From positions 3,224,001 through 3,288,000 of the forward strand of contig CBDFMN010000003.1 of the NCBI GenBank assembly GCA_965249685.1: a DNA stretch of 64,000 bases, in the 5' to 3' direction. How positions within the stretch are numbered: position 1 is the stretch's first letter; each line of letters starts with the position of its first letter. The notes beneath the pieces are model-generated. The model was not told the DNA's origin, did no database searches, and saw only the letters and a program-made list of their open reading frames with translations. Positions 7,928 to 16,997 of the stretch are shown here, piece by piece. The stretch comes from RH-AL1 sp965249685. Lineage in GTDB: Bacteria; Pseudomonadota; Alphaproteobacteria; Rhizobiales; Beijerinckiaceae. A program made the translations under genes and the position numbers.

Positions 7928-8884
7928 TTATCGCGCGTCGACCTGCTGGCCGGGTGCCGCGGCCACCGTGCGGCAGGCGGCGGGCATCTGCGCTATAGTG
8001 AGCGGCGGCTTGGGTCGCGGGGGCGCGAGGCTGGGACGCGGGTGCAGAATGCCGGGCGAGAACCAATGCGCGAGGCTGGCGTCGCAACCGTCGCCCTCGC
8101 CGGGGATCGGCGCCTGCGTCTCGCAGGCTGTCTCACCGGGTGGGCAGGCAAGACGGATATGGTAATGGTAGTCGTGCCCCCACATCGGCCGCACCTTGGC
8201 GAGCCACGCCCGGTCGCCCCGCGCGTCGCGGCAGATCGCCTTCTTGATCGCCGCGTTGACGAAGATACGCTCCACCTGGCTGTCCTTCGCCGCGGCGGCG
8301 ATCGCGCCCATCACGTCGGGCGACCAAAAGCGGGTGTCGACGTCGAGCCGATCGGCGCGCACCATCATCTGCGAAAGGTTGTCCTCGCGCTCCTCTCGCG
8401 TCAGCCGGCGCTCCGGCATCGGCCGAAGCCAGACGTCGACGTCGAGGCCGATCTGGTGGGAGGCGTGTCCGGTGAGCATCGGCCCGCCGCGCGGCTGCGC
8501 CATGTCGCCGACGAGGATGCCGGGCCATCGGGTCGTCTCGCGCACGCGGGCGGCCAGCCGCTGCACGAAGGCGAGCAGGGCGGGATGGCCCCAGAACCGG
8601 TTTCGCGAAGGGCGCATCACCTGCCAGTCCGGCCCGTCGAGGGGCAGGGGCTGCGCACCGGCAACGCACCCTTTGGAATAGAACCCGTAGACACGCGCCG
8701 GCATGGCCGCCGCCGTAATCTCCCGGCCGAACACCTGTTTGGCCGGCAGGTTCGGGTCGGCAGGATTGGCGAGGGGCGGCAGGGGTTTGGAGTCGAGCGT
8801 GCCGCGGTCCTGCGCGCGCGCCGGCGTGGCGGCGACGAGGCCCGCCAGAATGAGCGTCGCGCAAGTGAGGTGGTGTCGCGGCAT
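7928..8884 (-). CDS. mepA: penicillin-insensitive murein endopeptidase
   Basis: MepA is a periplasmic zinc LAS-type endopeptidase that cuts D-Ala-meso-DAP cross-links in peptidoglycan. The 318-residue protein starts with a signal peptide (cleavage after ATPARA), then shows FGREI, YGFYSKGCVAGA, the metal-binding GHASHQIGLDVDVWL block, RIFVNAAIKKAIC, and the second metal site WGHDYHYHIRLACP. Length and order match MepA. The start at 8884 (MPRHHLT) fits the signal peptide better than the two ATGs up to 8905. The last 40 residues are Pro-rich. Confidence 0.95.
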   Translation of the reverse strand: MPRHHLTCATLILAGLVAATPARAQDRGTLDSKPLPPLANPADPNLPAKQVFGREITAAAMPARVYGFYSKGCVAGAQPLPLDGPDWQVMRPSRNRFWGHPALLAFVQRLAARVRETTRWPGILVGDMAQPRGGPMLTGHASHQIGLDVDVWLRPMPERRLTREEREDNLSQMMVRADRLDVDTRFWSPDVMGAIAAAAKDSQVERIFVNAAIKKAICRDARGDRAWLAKVRPMWGHDYHYHIRLACPPGETACETQAPIPGEGDGCDASLAHWFSPGILHPRPSLAPPRPKPPLTIAQMPAACRTVAAAPGQQVDAR

Positions 8885-8905
8885 CGTGGGCTTTCCCCGC
8901 ATCAA

Positions 8906-9374
8906 ACAGGCAAGGCGCCAGAAGAGGGTCCGTCACCCGGGATTGCAAGCCGCGCGAAGCTTGGGTGCCGGAGAGGAGGGCAAAGGCTCGAAGAAAGCAA
9001 GGCCGCGTCGCGTGGCGGTCCGGGCCTTGATCTAAAGGCCGGCGTTGCGCGCGACCGTCAGGCCGATGCCCGAAACGGCGATGTCCTCGCCCTCCTTGGC
9101 GATAGACTGCGGCGGCCTGTCGCGCATCACGCTCAGGAACGGCATGGCCGCCCGGTTCTACGCCGCCGCCGCGCCGGCGAGATGGATGTCCCTAAGGCGA
9201 ACGGTGCCTTGATGCCAGCCGGCTTGAAGCGCCCCGCGCCACCGCCTCCGCCAGGACCACGGTGGTGCGGCCGAGCGACTCCAGACGCCGATCGCACGAT
9301 CACGCCGATCGCCGATGTGCGACGGGACTTGCCCTCGCTATAAGCGCATTTGCCGCCAACCCGAAGGACTGCCT
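8906..9374. other. gene-poor spacer with possible decayed coding remnant on the minus strand
   Basis: No intact gene is convincing over about 470 bp. Reading the minus strand, short coding-like stretches appear in different frames: one near 9270 (ESLGRTTVVLAEAVARGA) and one near 9030-9150 (RAAMPFLSVMRDRPPQSIA, then SGIGLTVARNAGL and a stop). This looks like a frameshifted relic, but I cannot name the family. Confidence 0.3.
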
Positions 9375-9857
9375 ATGTCTTGTCCGCTTGTCGTCTTTGC
9401 CACCGCCCTGTGCCTTGCGTCACCTGCCTGGGCAGAAGAGGCTTCCGTCGCGCTCACGGGCCTCGACGGTCAGACGGCCATGCTCGCCGTCGGCGCCCTC
9501 GACGCGCTGCCGCGCGTCACACTCGAGGTCGAGCAACACGGGGCGACGCACCGGTACGAAGGCGCGTTGCTGACCGATGTCCTCGCCAAGGTCGGCGCGC
9601 CCGGTGGCAAGGCGATCCGCGGGGCGGACCTCACCGACGTGGTTCTTGTGCAGGCTCGGGACAACTACAAAGTGGTGTTCGACCTTGCCGGAACCGATGC
9701 CGCCTTTCGCAAGGACCGTGTCATCCTGGCCGACAAGATGGACGGCGCGCCACTCGGCGAGAAGCAGGGGCCGTTTCAGATCGTGGCGGAAGGCGATCTG
9801 CGACCGGCGCGTTCCGCTCGCATGGTGACCGCGATCACCATGAAGCGGGTAGACTGA
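9375..9857 (+). CDS. exported protein with molybdopterin-oxidoreductase (SUOX-like) domain
   Basis: This 160-residue protein has a signal peptide ending in ASPAWA-EE. The mature part resembles the small periplasmic proteins annotated as molybdopterin-dependent oxidoreductases: ALDALPRVTLEVEQHG, YEGALLTDVLAKVGAP, LTDVVLVQARDNYKVVFDL and GPFQIVAEGDLRPARSARMV. Many such proteins lack the cofactor-binding cysteine of true sulfite oxidases, and no cysteine remains in the mature protein here, so enzymatic activity is doubtful. The ATG at 9375 is chosen because the signal peptide begins there. Confidence 0.75.
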   Translation: MSCPLVVFATALCLASPAWAEEASVALTGLDGQTAMLAVGALDALPRVTLEVEQHGATHRYEGALLTDVLAKVGAPGGKAIRGADLTDVVLVQARDNYKVVFDLAGTDAAFRKDRVILADKMDGAPLGEKQGPFQIVAEGDLRPARSARMVTAITMKRVD

Positions 9858-9864
9858 GCTAGGC

Positions 9865-10068
9865 TCACTCCATCGCCGCAGCGTGCTGCCGCTCCATGTA
9901 GGAGGCGAGCGCTGCCGTGAGTTCGGCAAGGTCGTCCGAGGAGAGTGCCACGGGGATCTTGAGCACCCGCGCCTCCACGCCCGCCGCGTTGCGTCGCTCG
10001 GCGCCGGAGTGGTGCACAGACGCGAGGACGTCTCTGACAAGAATGCCGTCTTGACCTTCTACCGTCAT
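9865..10068 (-). CDS. small hypothetical protein
   Basis: A 67-residue cytoplasmic protein (begins MTVEGQDGILVRDVLASVHH; ends ASYMERQHAAAME). The start at 10068 is well supported by GGGGAG a few bases upstream, better than the ORF start at 10101. No known domain, cysteine or membrane segment is visible. It lies between the convergent SUOX-like gene, 7 bp away, and pheA on the same strand, 140 bp upstream. It could be a short polymer-granule or DUF-type protein; I do not recognise it. Confidence 0.6.
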   Translation of the reverse strand: MTVEGQDGILVRDVLASVHHSGAERRNAAGVEARVLKIPVALSSDDLAELTAALASYMERQHAAAME

Positions 10069-10208
10069 GAACTTCTCCCCAAACTCGACCGCGAACAACA
10101 ACCTAAACTAAGCAATTTGGTTGCCAAAGCGTGCGGACGTCCTGCCTGCCGGCACAGTTTACGAGGGTTGAACGGTCGTCGATCCGCGCTCGTGGGACGG
10201 CGAAAACC

Positions 10209-11081
10209 CTATCCGGGCGCGCCCTGCTCCGCCTCGAATTGCGCCAGGATGCGGTCGGTGTGGGCAGGATAGGTGCCGAGCACGCGGAATTCCTTGCAGA
10301 AGAACGCCAGCTCCTCGAAGGCGCGCGCGACGTGGCTGTCATAGGGGTGGCCGTCGACGTCGGCGAGGAACTGCGTCGCCGTGAACTGACCCTCCACCAT
10401 GTAGCTCTCCAGCTTGGTCATGTTGACCCCGTTGGTCGCGAAGCCGCCGAGCGCCTTGTAGAGCGCCGCCGGCACGTTGCGCGTGCGGAACACGAAGGTC
10501 GTCACGCTTGGCCCCGCTCCGGGCTTCGGCCATTCCGGCGTCCGCGACAGGATCACGAACCGGGTCGTGTTGTGCTTCTCGTCTTCGACGTCTTCGGCAA
10601 GGACGTCGAGCCCGTAGATGTCCGCCGCAAGCCGCGGGGCGAGTGCGGCGCGGGTCGGGTCGCCCCAGGCGGCGACCTCGCGCGCCGAGCCCGCGGTGTC
10701 GGCGGTCACCACCGCCTTCAGCCCGCGCCCGCGGATGATGCGGCGGCACTGGCCGAGCGCGTGGACGTGGCTGTAGACGGCCGTAAGGTCGTTGATCGAC
10801 GCACCCTTCACGCCGAGGAGCTGGAAGCGGATCGGCAGGAAATGTTCGCCGACGATGAAGAGGCCGGAGGCCGGCAGCAGCGCGTGGATGTCGGCCACGC
10901 GGCCGGCAATCGTGTTTTCGATGGGGATCATCGCCAAGCCCGCGCGTCCTTCCGCGACGGCGGCGAGCACGTCCTCGAAAGTGGCGCAAGGCAGGCTGGT
11001 CCAGCCGGGATAGGCCTGGTTGCAGGCGATATGCGAGTTGGCGCCGGGTTCGCCCTGATAGGCGATCAGTCTCTCGGTCAT
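10209..11081 (-). CDS. pheA: prephenate dehydratase
   Basis: PheA converts prephenate to phenylpyruvate in phenylalanine synthesis. The 290-residue single-function protein starts with IAYQGEPGANSH, continues with MIPIENTIAGRVADIH, VYSHVHALGQCRR and the catalytic TRF in HNTTRFVIL. It ends with an ACT domain (VTTFVFRTRNVPAALYKAL, NMTKLESY, FLADVDGHP) that should bind Phe for feedback inhibition. No chorismate mutase domain is fused. In many Hyphomicrobiales pheA sits beside kdsB and a cytochrome c gene; here the cytochrome gene is divergent at 11312 and kdsB is not present. Confidence 0.96.
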   Translation of the reverse strand: MTERLIAYQGEPGANSHIACNQAYPGWTSLPCATFEDVLAAVAEGRAGLAMIPIENTIAGRVADIHALLPASGLFIVGEHFLPIRFQLLGVKGASINDLTAVYSHVHALGQCRRIIRGRGLKAVVTADTAGSAREVAAWGDPTRAALAPRLAADIYGLDVLAEDVEDEKHNTTRFVILSRTPEWPKPGAGPSVTTFVFRTRNVPAALYKALGGFATNGVNMTKLESYMVEGQFTATQFLADVDGHPYDSHVARAFEELAFFCKEFRVLGTYPAHTDRILAQFEAEQGAPG

Positions 11082-11311
11082 GGGTCGCGCCGACTTCTCG
11101 TGTCAGGCTGCGACAGGGGTGCCGCGAGCCGCTTCCGCGTGTCTTCGCGCCAGCGTCTATCACGAACGGCAGGGGCAAAGGCGAGAAAGAAGGGAGGAGA
11201 GGCTGTTGCAAGCAAGCCGGGAAAGCGGCTAATCAGCGACGGAACCACGACGGGGGGCTGCCGCGATCCGGTTCAAGCGCGTCAGGCGGCGGACAAGGGC
11301 GGTCTGAGACC

Positions 11312-11965
11312 ATGTTCTCCTTCGAATTCAACAAGCTGGCCGGCGCTTTCCTCGGCGCCTGCGTGTTCGCGATGGGGTTGGGCATCGCCGCGGAGGAGAT
11401 CTACTCCAACGCCAAGCCCGCCAAGCCGGGCTACGACCTGCCCGCGCCGAAGGTGGAGACCGTCGCCGAGAAGCCCGCGGCCGCCGTGCCGCTGCCGGTG
11501 CTCCTCGCCAAGGCGGACGTCGTGAAGGGTCAGGCCGACGTCAAGGTCTGCCAGGCCTGCCATAATTTCGAAAAGGGGGCCGGCGCCAAGGTCGGGCCGC
11601 CGCTCTACGGTGTCATCGACCGCGCGAAGGGTACCGTTTCCGGCTTCGACTATTCCGCCGGCCTGAAAGGAAAGGGCGGCACATGGGGATACGAGGACCT
11701 CAATCAGTTCCTGGCCAACCCGAAGGGCTATATCGCCGGGACCAAGATGGCCTATGCCGGCGAGGCCGAGGCGAACAAGCGCGCCGATATCCTCGCCTAC
11801 CTCCGCAGCCTGGCCGACAACCCCGCGCCGTTGCCCGTCGTACCAGCCGCCGCCGAAGCCAAACCGGCGGCGGCCGAGGAGCACGCATCGGCGCCCACCC
11901 CTGCCGACGTGAAGGCCGTGGCACCGGCGTCCGCAGCACCCGGCAGCGCTGAGCCGTCGAAGTAG
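11312..11965 (+). CDS. membrane-anchored class I cytochrome c (CycM-like)
   Basis: The 217-residue protein has an uncleaved N-terminal anchor (LAGAFLGACVFAMGLGIAA), a Pro/Ala linker and a single cytochrome c domain with heme motif CQACH near residue 79, the VGPPLYGVI block and the distal Met ligand in AGTKMAYAG. A Pro/Ala-rich C-terminal tail of about 45 residues follows, longer than usual. CycM-type cytochromes carry electrons from the bc1 complex to aa3 oxidase in the periplasm. It is divergent from pheA, a conserved arrangement in the order. Confidence 0.92.
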   Translation: MFSFEFNKLAGAFLGACVFAMGLGIAAEEIYSNAKPAKPGYDLPAPKVETVAEKPAAAVPLPVLLAKADVVKGQADVKVCQACHNFEKGAGAKVGPPLYGVIDRAKGTVSGFDYSAGLKGKGGTWGYEDLNQFLANPKGYIAGTKMAYAGEAEANKRADILAYLRSLADNPAPLPVVPAAAEAKPAAAEEHASAPTPADVKAVAPASAAPGSAEPSK

Positions 11966-12020
11966 CGGGCGTGCGCCCCGGGCCTTTACCCGGCGCGGCG
12001 GCAAAACGGACACAATCCCC

Positions 12021-13979
12021 GTGAAGGACAATCCCCATGGAGGAAAGGCCCCGGAGCCTCCTCGGAGACCACGACCCTTGACGTCTTTCCTCCCGCCCTT
12101 CCTCACCCGACGATCGACCCTGGCGCTGGCGCTTGGCGGCCTCGTATCTCCGGTCCTCTCCCGTGGCTCGACCGGGCTTGCGGCGGAGAGCGGAGCGGTC
12201 GACGGGCCACAGGCGCATGGATTGTCGATCTTCGGCGACCTTGCTCTGCCGCCCGACTTTCCGCATCTGCCCTACGCCGACCCCGCCGCGCCGAAGGGAG
12301 GCCAGATCGTGCTGCAAATCAGCGGCACCTCGGGCAACCAGAATTTCACCACCTTCAACACGCTCAACGCTTTCATCCTCAAAGGCGACGGAGCGGCCGG
12401 CATGGGTCTGATCTTCGACACGCTGATGACCGGGAGCGCGGATGAGCCGGATGCCCTCTACGGGCTGGTCGCCAAGTCGGTGAGCGTGTCGCCGGACAAG
12501 ACGACCTATCGATTCACCCTGCGCCGCGAGGCGCGGTTCCACGACGGCTCGCCGCTGACGGCGAAGGACGTGGTGTTCTCGCTGGCAACCCTGAAGGCCA
12601 AGGGCCATCCCTCGTTCCGCATGCCTCTGCGCGACGTGGAGGCCATCGAGGCGCAGGCCGACGATGTGGTCGCCGTGCGCTTCAAGCCGACGCGTTCGCG
12701 CGAGGCGCCGCTGTTCGTCGCCGGCCTGCCGATCTTCTCCGCCGCGTACTACGCCAAACAGCCGTTCGACCAGACGACCCTGGAGCCGCCGCTGGGGTCG
12801 GGTGCCTACCGGGTCGGTCCGTTCACTCAAGGGCGCTTCATCGCCTTCTCGCGCGTGGCGGACTATTGGGGCCGCGACTTGCCGGTCAACCGGGGCACCG
12901 CCAATTTCGACACGGTGCGCTACGAATATTTCGCCGACCGCAAGATCGCCTTCGAGGCGTTCAAGGCGGGGGTCTTCACCTTCCGCGAGGAGTTCACTTC
13001 GGCGACCTGGGCCACGGGCTACAACTTCCCCGCGGCGACGAACGGCCGCGTGAAGCGCGAGACGCTTCCCGACGACACGCCCAACGGAACGCAGGGCTGG
13101 TTCTTCAACACGCGGCGCGCCAAGTTCCAGGACCCGCGGGTGCGCGAGGCGATCGGCTGCGCCTTCGACTTCAAGTGGACCAACGCCAACCTGATGTACG
13201 GTATCTACAAGCGCACGACGTCGTTCTTCCAGAACTCGCCGATGGCGGCCGTCGGCGCGCCGGGCCCCGACGAGTTAAAGGTGCTGGAGCCGCACCGCGC
13301 CGCGTTGCCGCCGGCCGTGTTCGGCCCGGTCTACGTGCCGCCGGAATCCGACGGGTCGGGCTCGGACCGCGCGCTGCTGCGCCAGGCCTTCGCGCTGCTG
13401 GAGGCGGCCGGCTGCAAGCGGCAGGGCACGGTGATGACCCTGCCGGACGGGCGCCCGCTCGACATCGAGTTCCTCGACTTCGACGGCGCGCTGGAGCCGC
13501 ATACGGGAGCCTTCATCCGAAACCTGCGCCTGCTCGGCATCGATGCGCGCTACCGCGTCGTCGACGCCGCGCAGTACAAGCGCCGGACGGACGAGTTCGA
13601 CTTCGACGTGGTCACCCAGCGGTTCGGCTTCGGCTTCACGCCCGGCGAGGCCATGCGCGAGGATTTCGGCTCCGAGGCCGCGAAGGAGCCGGGGTCGCGC
13701 AACCTCTGCGGCATCGGCGACCCGGTGGTCGACGACCTCATCGCGCAGGCGCTGGTGGCCGATACGCGCGAAAGGCTGACGGTGCTGTGCCAATGCATCG
13801 ACCGCGTGCTCCGCCACGGGCGCTATTGGGTGCCGATGTGGAACAAGGCCAGTCACCTCGTCGCCTATTGGGACCTCTTCAGCCGGCCGGCGCGGGGCCC
13901 GAGATACGGGATGAGCGCCGTCTCGACCTGGTGGTACGACGAGGCGAAGGCGAAGCTGACGGCACTCGCTTCGCATTGA
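12021..13979 (+). CDS. yejA: extracellular peptide-binding protein of the Yej ABC transporter
   Basis: A family 5 solute-binding protein of about 630-650 residues that delivers oligopeptides to the YejBEF transporter. The N-terminus contains a twin-arginine-like signal (LTRRSTLALALGGL). Typical blocks are GLSIFGDLALPPDFPHLPYA, APKGGQIVL, YRFTLRREARFHDGSPLTAKDV, RKIAFEAFKAG and the C-terminal HYWVPMW-like GRYWVPMWNKASH. The start is GTG 12021 in the longest frame, but TTG 12078 would place the Tat motif closer to the N-terminus. It is the first gene of a yejABEF operon. Confidence 0.93.
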   Translation: MKDNPHGGKAPEPPRRPRPLTSFLPPFLTRRSTLALALGGLVSPVLSRGSTGLAAESGAVDGPQAHGLSIFGDLALPPDFPHLPYADPAAPKGGQIVLQISGTSGNQNFTTFNTLNAFILKGDGAAGMGLIFDTLMTGSADEPDALYGLVAKSVSVSPDKTTYRFTLRREARFHDGSPLTAKDVVFSLATLKAKGHPSFRMPLRDVEAIEAQADDVVAVRFKPTRSREAPLFVAGLPIFSAAYYAKQPFDQTTLEPPLGSGAYRVGPFTQGRFIAFSRVADYWGRDLPVNRGTANFDTVRYEYFADRKIAFEAFKAGVFTFREEFTSATWATGYNFPAATNGRVKRETLPDDTPNGTQGWFFNTRRAKFQDPRVREAIGCAFDFKWTNANLMYGIYKRTTSFFQNSPMAAVGAPGPDELKVLEPHRAALPPAVFGPVYVPPESDGSGSDRALLRQAFALLEAAGCKRQGTVMTLPDGRPLDIEFLDFDGALEPHTGAFIRNLRLLGIDARYRVVDAAQYKRRTDEFDFDVVTQRFGFGFTPGEAMREDFGSEAAKEPGSRNLCGIGDPVVDDLIAQALVADTRERLTVLCQCIDRVLRHGRYWVPMWNKASHLVAYWDLFSRPARGPRYGMSAVSTWWYDEAKAKLTALASH

Positions 13980-14148
13980 AAGCGATGTCGCCGGAGTGTC
14001 GTCCGTGTCATGCCGGGCCGCTCTCGCGCGTCCAGGCCAGCGGTCGCGTTCCTGCGGCCAGTCGCGCCGCTCCGGCGCCGACAGTCGCGACAAGTCCGGC
14101 CATGACGGCTAGTCTGGCTGGCGTGATCGAGCTGGAAACCACGATCTG

Positions 14149-15234
14149 ATGCTTGCCTACATTCTCCGCCGCGTCGCCCTGATGGTGCCGACCATCGTCG
14201 GCATCCTGTTCATTTCTTTCGTGATCGTGCAGTTTGCCCCCGGTGGGCCGGTCGAGCGGGTGCTCTCGCAGCTTCAGGGGACCGATTCCGGCGCAACCTC
14301 GAGCTTCGGCGGAGGCGGCGGGAGCACCGCGGCCGGTGGCGGCGACTTTTCCTCGAAGTACCGGGGCTCGCAGGGGCTCGACCCCGCCTTCATCAAGGAA
14401 CTGGAAAAGCAGTTCGGCTTCGACAAGCCGGCGCCGGAGCGCTTCGCGCTCATGCTGTGGCACTACGCCCGCTTCGACTTCGGCCGCTCGTATTTCTCGG
14501 ACCAACCTGTGCTGCGACTCATCGCCGACAAGCTTCCGGTCTCGATCTCCATCGGCCTTTGGATGACGCTGCTCTCCTACCTCGTCTCGATCCCGCTCGG
14601 CATTCGCAAGGCGGTCAGCGACGGCTCCTCCTTCGACGTCTGGACCTCGGCGGTGGTGATCGTCGGCTACGCCGTGCCGAGCTTCCTCTTCGCGGTTCTC
14701 CTCGTCACCCTATTCTGCGGCTCGGTCTGGCAGATCTTCCCGCTGCGCGGTTTGACGTCCGATAATTTTGCCCAGCTTTCGCTGGCCGGCAAGGTCGGGG
14801 ACTACCTCTGGCACATCTGCCTGCCGATCGTCTCGCTGGCGCTCAGCGCTTTCGCGACCATCACCAACCTGACGAAGAATTCCTTCCTCGACGAGATCAA
14901 GAAGTCCTACGTGCAGACGGCGCGCATGAAGGGCCTGTCGGAGCGGCGCGTCCTCTACGGCCACGTGTTCCGCAACGCCATGATGATCGTGGTGGCGGGG
15001 TTTCCCGGCGCCTTCATCAGCGCCTTCTTCTCCGGAGCGCTGCTCATCGAGATGATCTTCTCGCTCGATGGCCTGGGGCTGCTCTCCTTCAACGCGGTCG
15101 TGGGGCGCGACTATCCCGTGGTCTTCGCCAACCTCTATATTCTCGCGCTGGTGGGATTGGTGGTGAACCTCCTCTCCGACCTCACCTACACCTGGATCGA
15201 CCCGCGCGTCGATTTCGAGCGGCGGGAGGTCTAG
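14149..15234 (+). CDS. yejB: Yej ABC transporter permease
   Basis: This 361-residue inner-membrane permease has the N-terminal motif of the DppB/OppB family (MLAYILRRVALMVPTIVGIL, FAPGGPVERVL). A Gly/Ser-rich linker covers about residues 45-65. The inner-membrane helices carry the EAA loop (YVQTARMKGLSERRVLYGHV, FRNAM), which contacts the ATPase. The C-terminus ends with the RVDFE motif common to YejB. It is 169 bp after yejA and two bases before yejE. Confidence 0.95.
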   Translation: MLAYILRRVALMVPTIVGILFISFVIVQFAPGGPVERVLSQLQGTDSGATSSFGGGGGSTAAGGGDFSSKYRGSQGLDPAFIKELEKQFGFDKPAPERFALMLWHYARFDFGRSYFSDQPVLRLIADKLPVSISIGLWMTLLSYLVSIPLGIRKAVSDGSSFDVWTSAVVIVGYAVPSFLFAVLLVTLFCGSVWQIFPLRGLTSDNFAQLSLAGKVGDYLWHICLPIVSLALSAFATITNLTKNSFLDEIKKSYVQTARMKGLSERRVLYGHVFRNAMMIVVAGFPGAFISAFFSGALLIEMIFSLDGLGLLSFNAVVGRDYPVVFANLYILALVGLVVNLLSDLTYTWIDPRVDFERREV

Positions 15235-15235
15235 C

Positions 15236-16420
15236 GTGAGCGCCCCCATCCTTCGCACCGACGGCGCCGTGGACCGGCCGCGGCTCGCGCCACCCCTGCC
15301 GCGAGAGGGTCTGATCAAGCTGTCGCCGATCAACCGGCGCCGCCTCGCCCTGTTCCGGCAGCACCGGCGCGGCTTCTGGTGTTTTTGGGCCTTCCTGGCG
15401 ATCTTTGGCCTGTCGCTCTTCGCCGAGCTGATCGCCAACGACCGGCCGCTGATCGTGTCCTACAAGGGCGAGATCCTGTTCCCGATCGTCGTCGACTACC
15501 CGGAAGAGAAGTTCGGCGGGTTCACCGCGCACACGGAGTACCGCGTCAAGGCCATCGCCGACGAGATCGAAGCGCATGGCTGGATGCTGTGGCCGCCGAT
15601 CCGCTTCTCCTACGCCACGATCAACTACGCTCTGCCGACGCCGGCGCCTTCGCCCCCGACCTGGACCCTGAATGTCGCGCAATGCGAGGCAGCCGCCGCC
15701 GCGCGCCTCAAGCCGGGCGAACCGAACCAAGGTTGCCGGGCGCTGGAGTACGACTGGCTCGGCACCGACGATGCCGGGCGCGACGTGCTGGCGCGGATGA
15801 TCTACGGCGCACGCGTCTCCATCCTCTTCGGCTTGGCGCTGACGCTGCTCTCCTCGGTGATCGGCGTCGCCGCCGGTGCCGTGCAGGGCTATTTCGGCGG
15901 TTGGACCGACCTGCTGTTCCAGCGCTTCATCGAGGTCTGGTCGGCGCTCCCGCACCTCTACATTCTCATCATCATCTCGTCCGTCATCGCGCCGAGCGTC
16001 CTCGTGCTACTCGGAATCCTGCTGCTGTTCTCCTGGGTGCAACTGGTCCATGTCGTACGCGCCGAGTTCCTGCGCGCCCGCAACCTGGAGTATGTGAAGG
16101 CGGCGCGCGCGCTCGGCTTGTCCAACCTCTCGATCATGGTCAAGCACGTGCTGCCGAACGCCACCGTGGCGACGCTGACGCTGCTGCCCTTCGTGCTCAA
16201 CGGTTCGATCACGTCGCTGACGGCGCTTGACTTCCTCGGCTTCGGCCAGCCGTCCGGCTCGCCCTCGCTCGGCGAACTGCTGCTGCAAGGCAAGTCCCAC
16301 ACGGAGGCGCCCTGGCTCGGCCTCGCCGGCTTCTTCTGCATCGCCACGATCCTCTCCCTGCTGATCTTCGTCGGCGAGGGCGTTCGCGACGCGTTCGATC
16401 CGCGAAAGACGCTGGGATAG
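15236..16420 (+). CDS. yejE: Yej ABC transporter permease
   Basis: A 394-residue permease of the DppC/OppC family. It has the SPINRRRLALFRQHRRGFW start typical of YejE, a long periplasmic segment (YKGEILFPIVVDYPEEKFGG), the HWLGTDDAGRDVL-like block (DWLGTDDAGRDVLARMIYGA) and an EAA loop (YVKAARALGLSNLSIMVKHV). GTG at 15236 follows the yejB stop by one base. The gene for the cognate ATPase, yejF, is not adjacent but lies beyond the toxin-antitoxin insertion. Confidence 0.95.
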   Translation: MSAPILRTDGAVDRPRLAPPLPREGLIKLSPINRRRLALFRQHRRGFWCFWAFLAIFGLSLFAELIANDRPLIVSYKGEILFPIVVDYPEEKFGGFTAHTEYRVKAIADEIEAHGWMLWPPIRFSYATINYALPTPAPSPPTWTLNVAQCEAAAAARLKPGEPNQGCRALEYDWLGTDDAGRDVLARMIYGARVSILFGLALTLLSSVIGVAAGAVQGYFGGWTDLLFQRFIEVWSALPHLYILIIISSVIAPSVLVLLGILLLFSWVQLVHVVRAEFLRARNLEYVKAARALGLSNLSIMVKHVLPNATVATLTLLPFVLNGSITSLTALDFLGFGQPSGSPSLGELLLQGKSHTEAPWLGLAGFFCIATILSLLIFVGEGVRDAFDPRKTLG

Positions 16421-16442
16421 GAGTGTGGTAGGCTGAGGCCGC

Positions 16443-16568
16443 ATGATGAAGGCGATGAAGCGGATCGTGCGCGAGGATTATCCCGTGGCGGAGCTGCCGG
16501 AGGATTACGACATTCTACGCCACGATAACCTCGTAAGATGTTGCGAAAATCGCATACGTCCAGGCTAG
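16443..16568 (+). pseudogene. truncated short ORF at the left edge of the toxin-antitoxin insertion
   Basis: An ATG 22 bp after yejE starts a 41-codon ORF whose first 20 residues (MMKAMKRIVREDYPVAELPE) look like the start of a small antitoxin-like protein I recall from Hyphomicrobiales. After codon 21 the sequence becomes AT-richer and unlike a protein (ILRHDNLVRCCENRIR, stop). The simplest reading is that the downstream part was replaced when the foreign segment entered. Family assignment is weak. Confidence 0.45.
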
Positions 16569-16586
16569 ACAGATGGTGGCAACTGC

Positions 16587-16605
16587 ACTACGTAAAACAC
16601 GTAGT
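16587..16605. promoter_or_regulatory. palindromic candidate operator of the toxin-antitoxin module
   Basis: A perfect 7-bp inverted repeat, ACTACGT-AAAAC-ACGTAGT, lies 18 bp before the toxin start. Helix-turn-helix antitoxins usually repress their own operon through such palindromes. Binding by the downstream HTH protein is inferred. Confidence 0.6.
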
Positions 16606-16622
16606 CAGGGCGTGAGTATGCC

Positions 16623-16997
16623 ATGCACTGTGTTATGGAAACCGACCCGTTTGCACGACAGGCCAAGCTTATCGGTCTGTCTGATGATGATCGTCTTCGG
16701 ATTGCGACGATACTATCGGAAAACCCGACCCTTGGAGATCTGATCCTTGAGGCAGGTGGTGCGCGGAAGTTCCGGTATGCCAAGCCAGGGCGTGGCAAAA
16801 GCACTGGATATCGCATCATTACCTACTTCGGCGGCGAGGATGTGCCTGTCTTCCTTTTAGACGTGCTCGATAAGGGACAGCGTCTCAATCTGACACAAGG
16901 CGAAAAGCAGGAGCTTCGGAAAGTCTTAGGCGGGATCGCCGAAGACTACAGGAAATCCGTAGCTGAAAAGGTCGCGAGGATATCGGAGGCATCATGA
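16623..16997 (+). CDS. RelE-like toxin of a type II toxin-antitoxin module
   Basis: This 124-residue protein matches the RelE/HigB-like toxin family (PF06296 type): ARKFRYAKPGRGKSTGYRII, TYFGGEDVPVFLLDVLDKGQ and the LTQGEKQELRKVL helix. Such toxins cut mRNA at the ribosome. A second ATG at 16635 (METDPF) may be the true start. The stop overlaps the antitoxin start by four bases (ATGA), and toxin precedes antitoxin as in higBA. Codon use is visibly less GC-biased than in yejE and yejF, so it was probably acquired by transfer. Confidence 0.9.
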   Translation: MHCVMETDPFARQAKLIGLSDDDRLRIATILSENPTLGDLILEAGGARKFRYAKPGRGKSTGYRIITYFGGEDVPVFLLDVLDKGQRLNLTQGEKQELRKVLGGIAEDYRKSVAEKVARISEAS

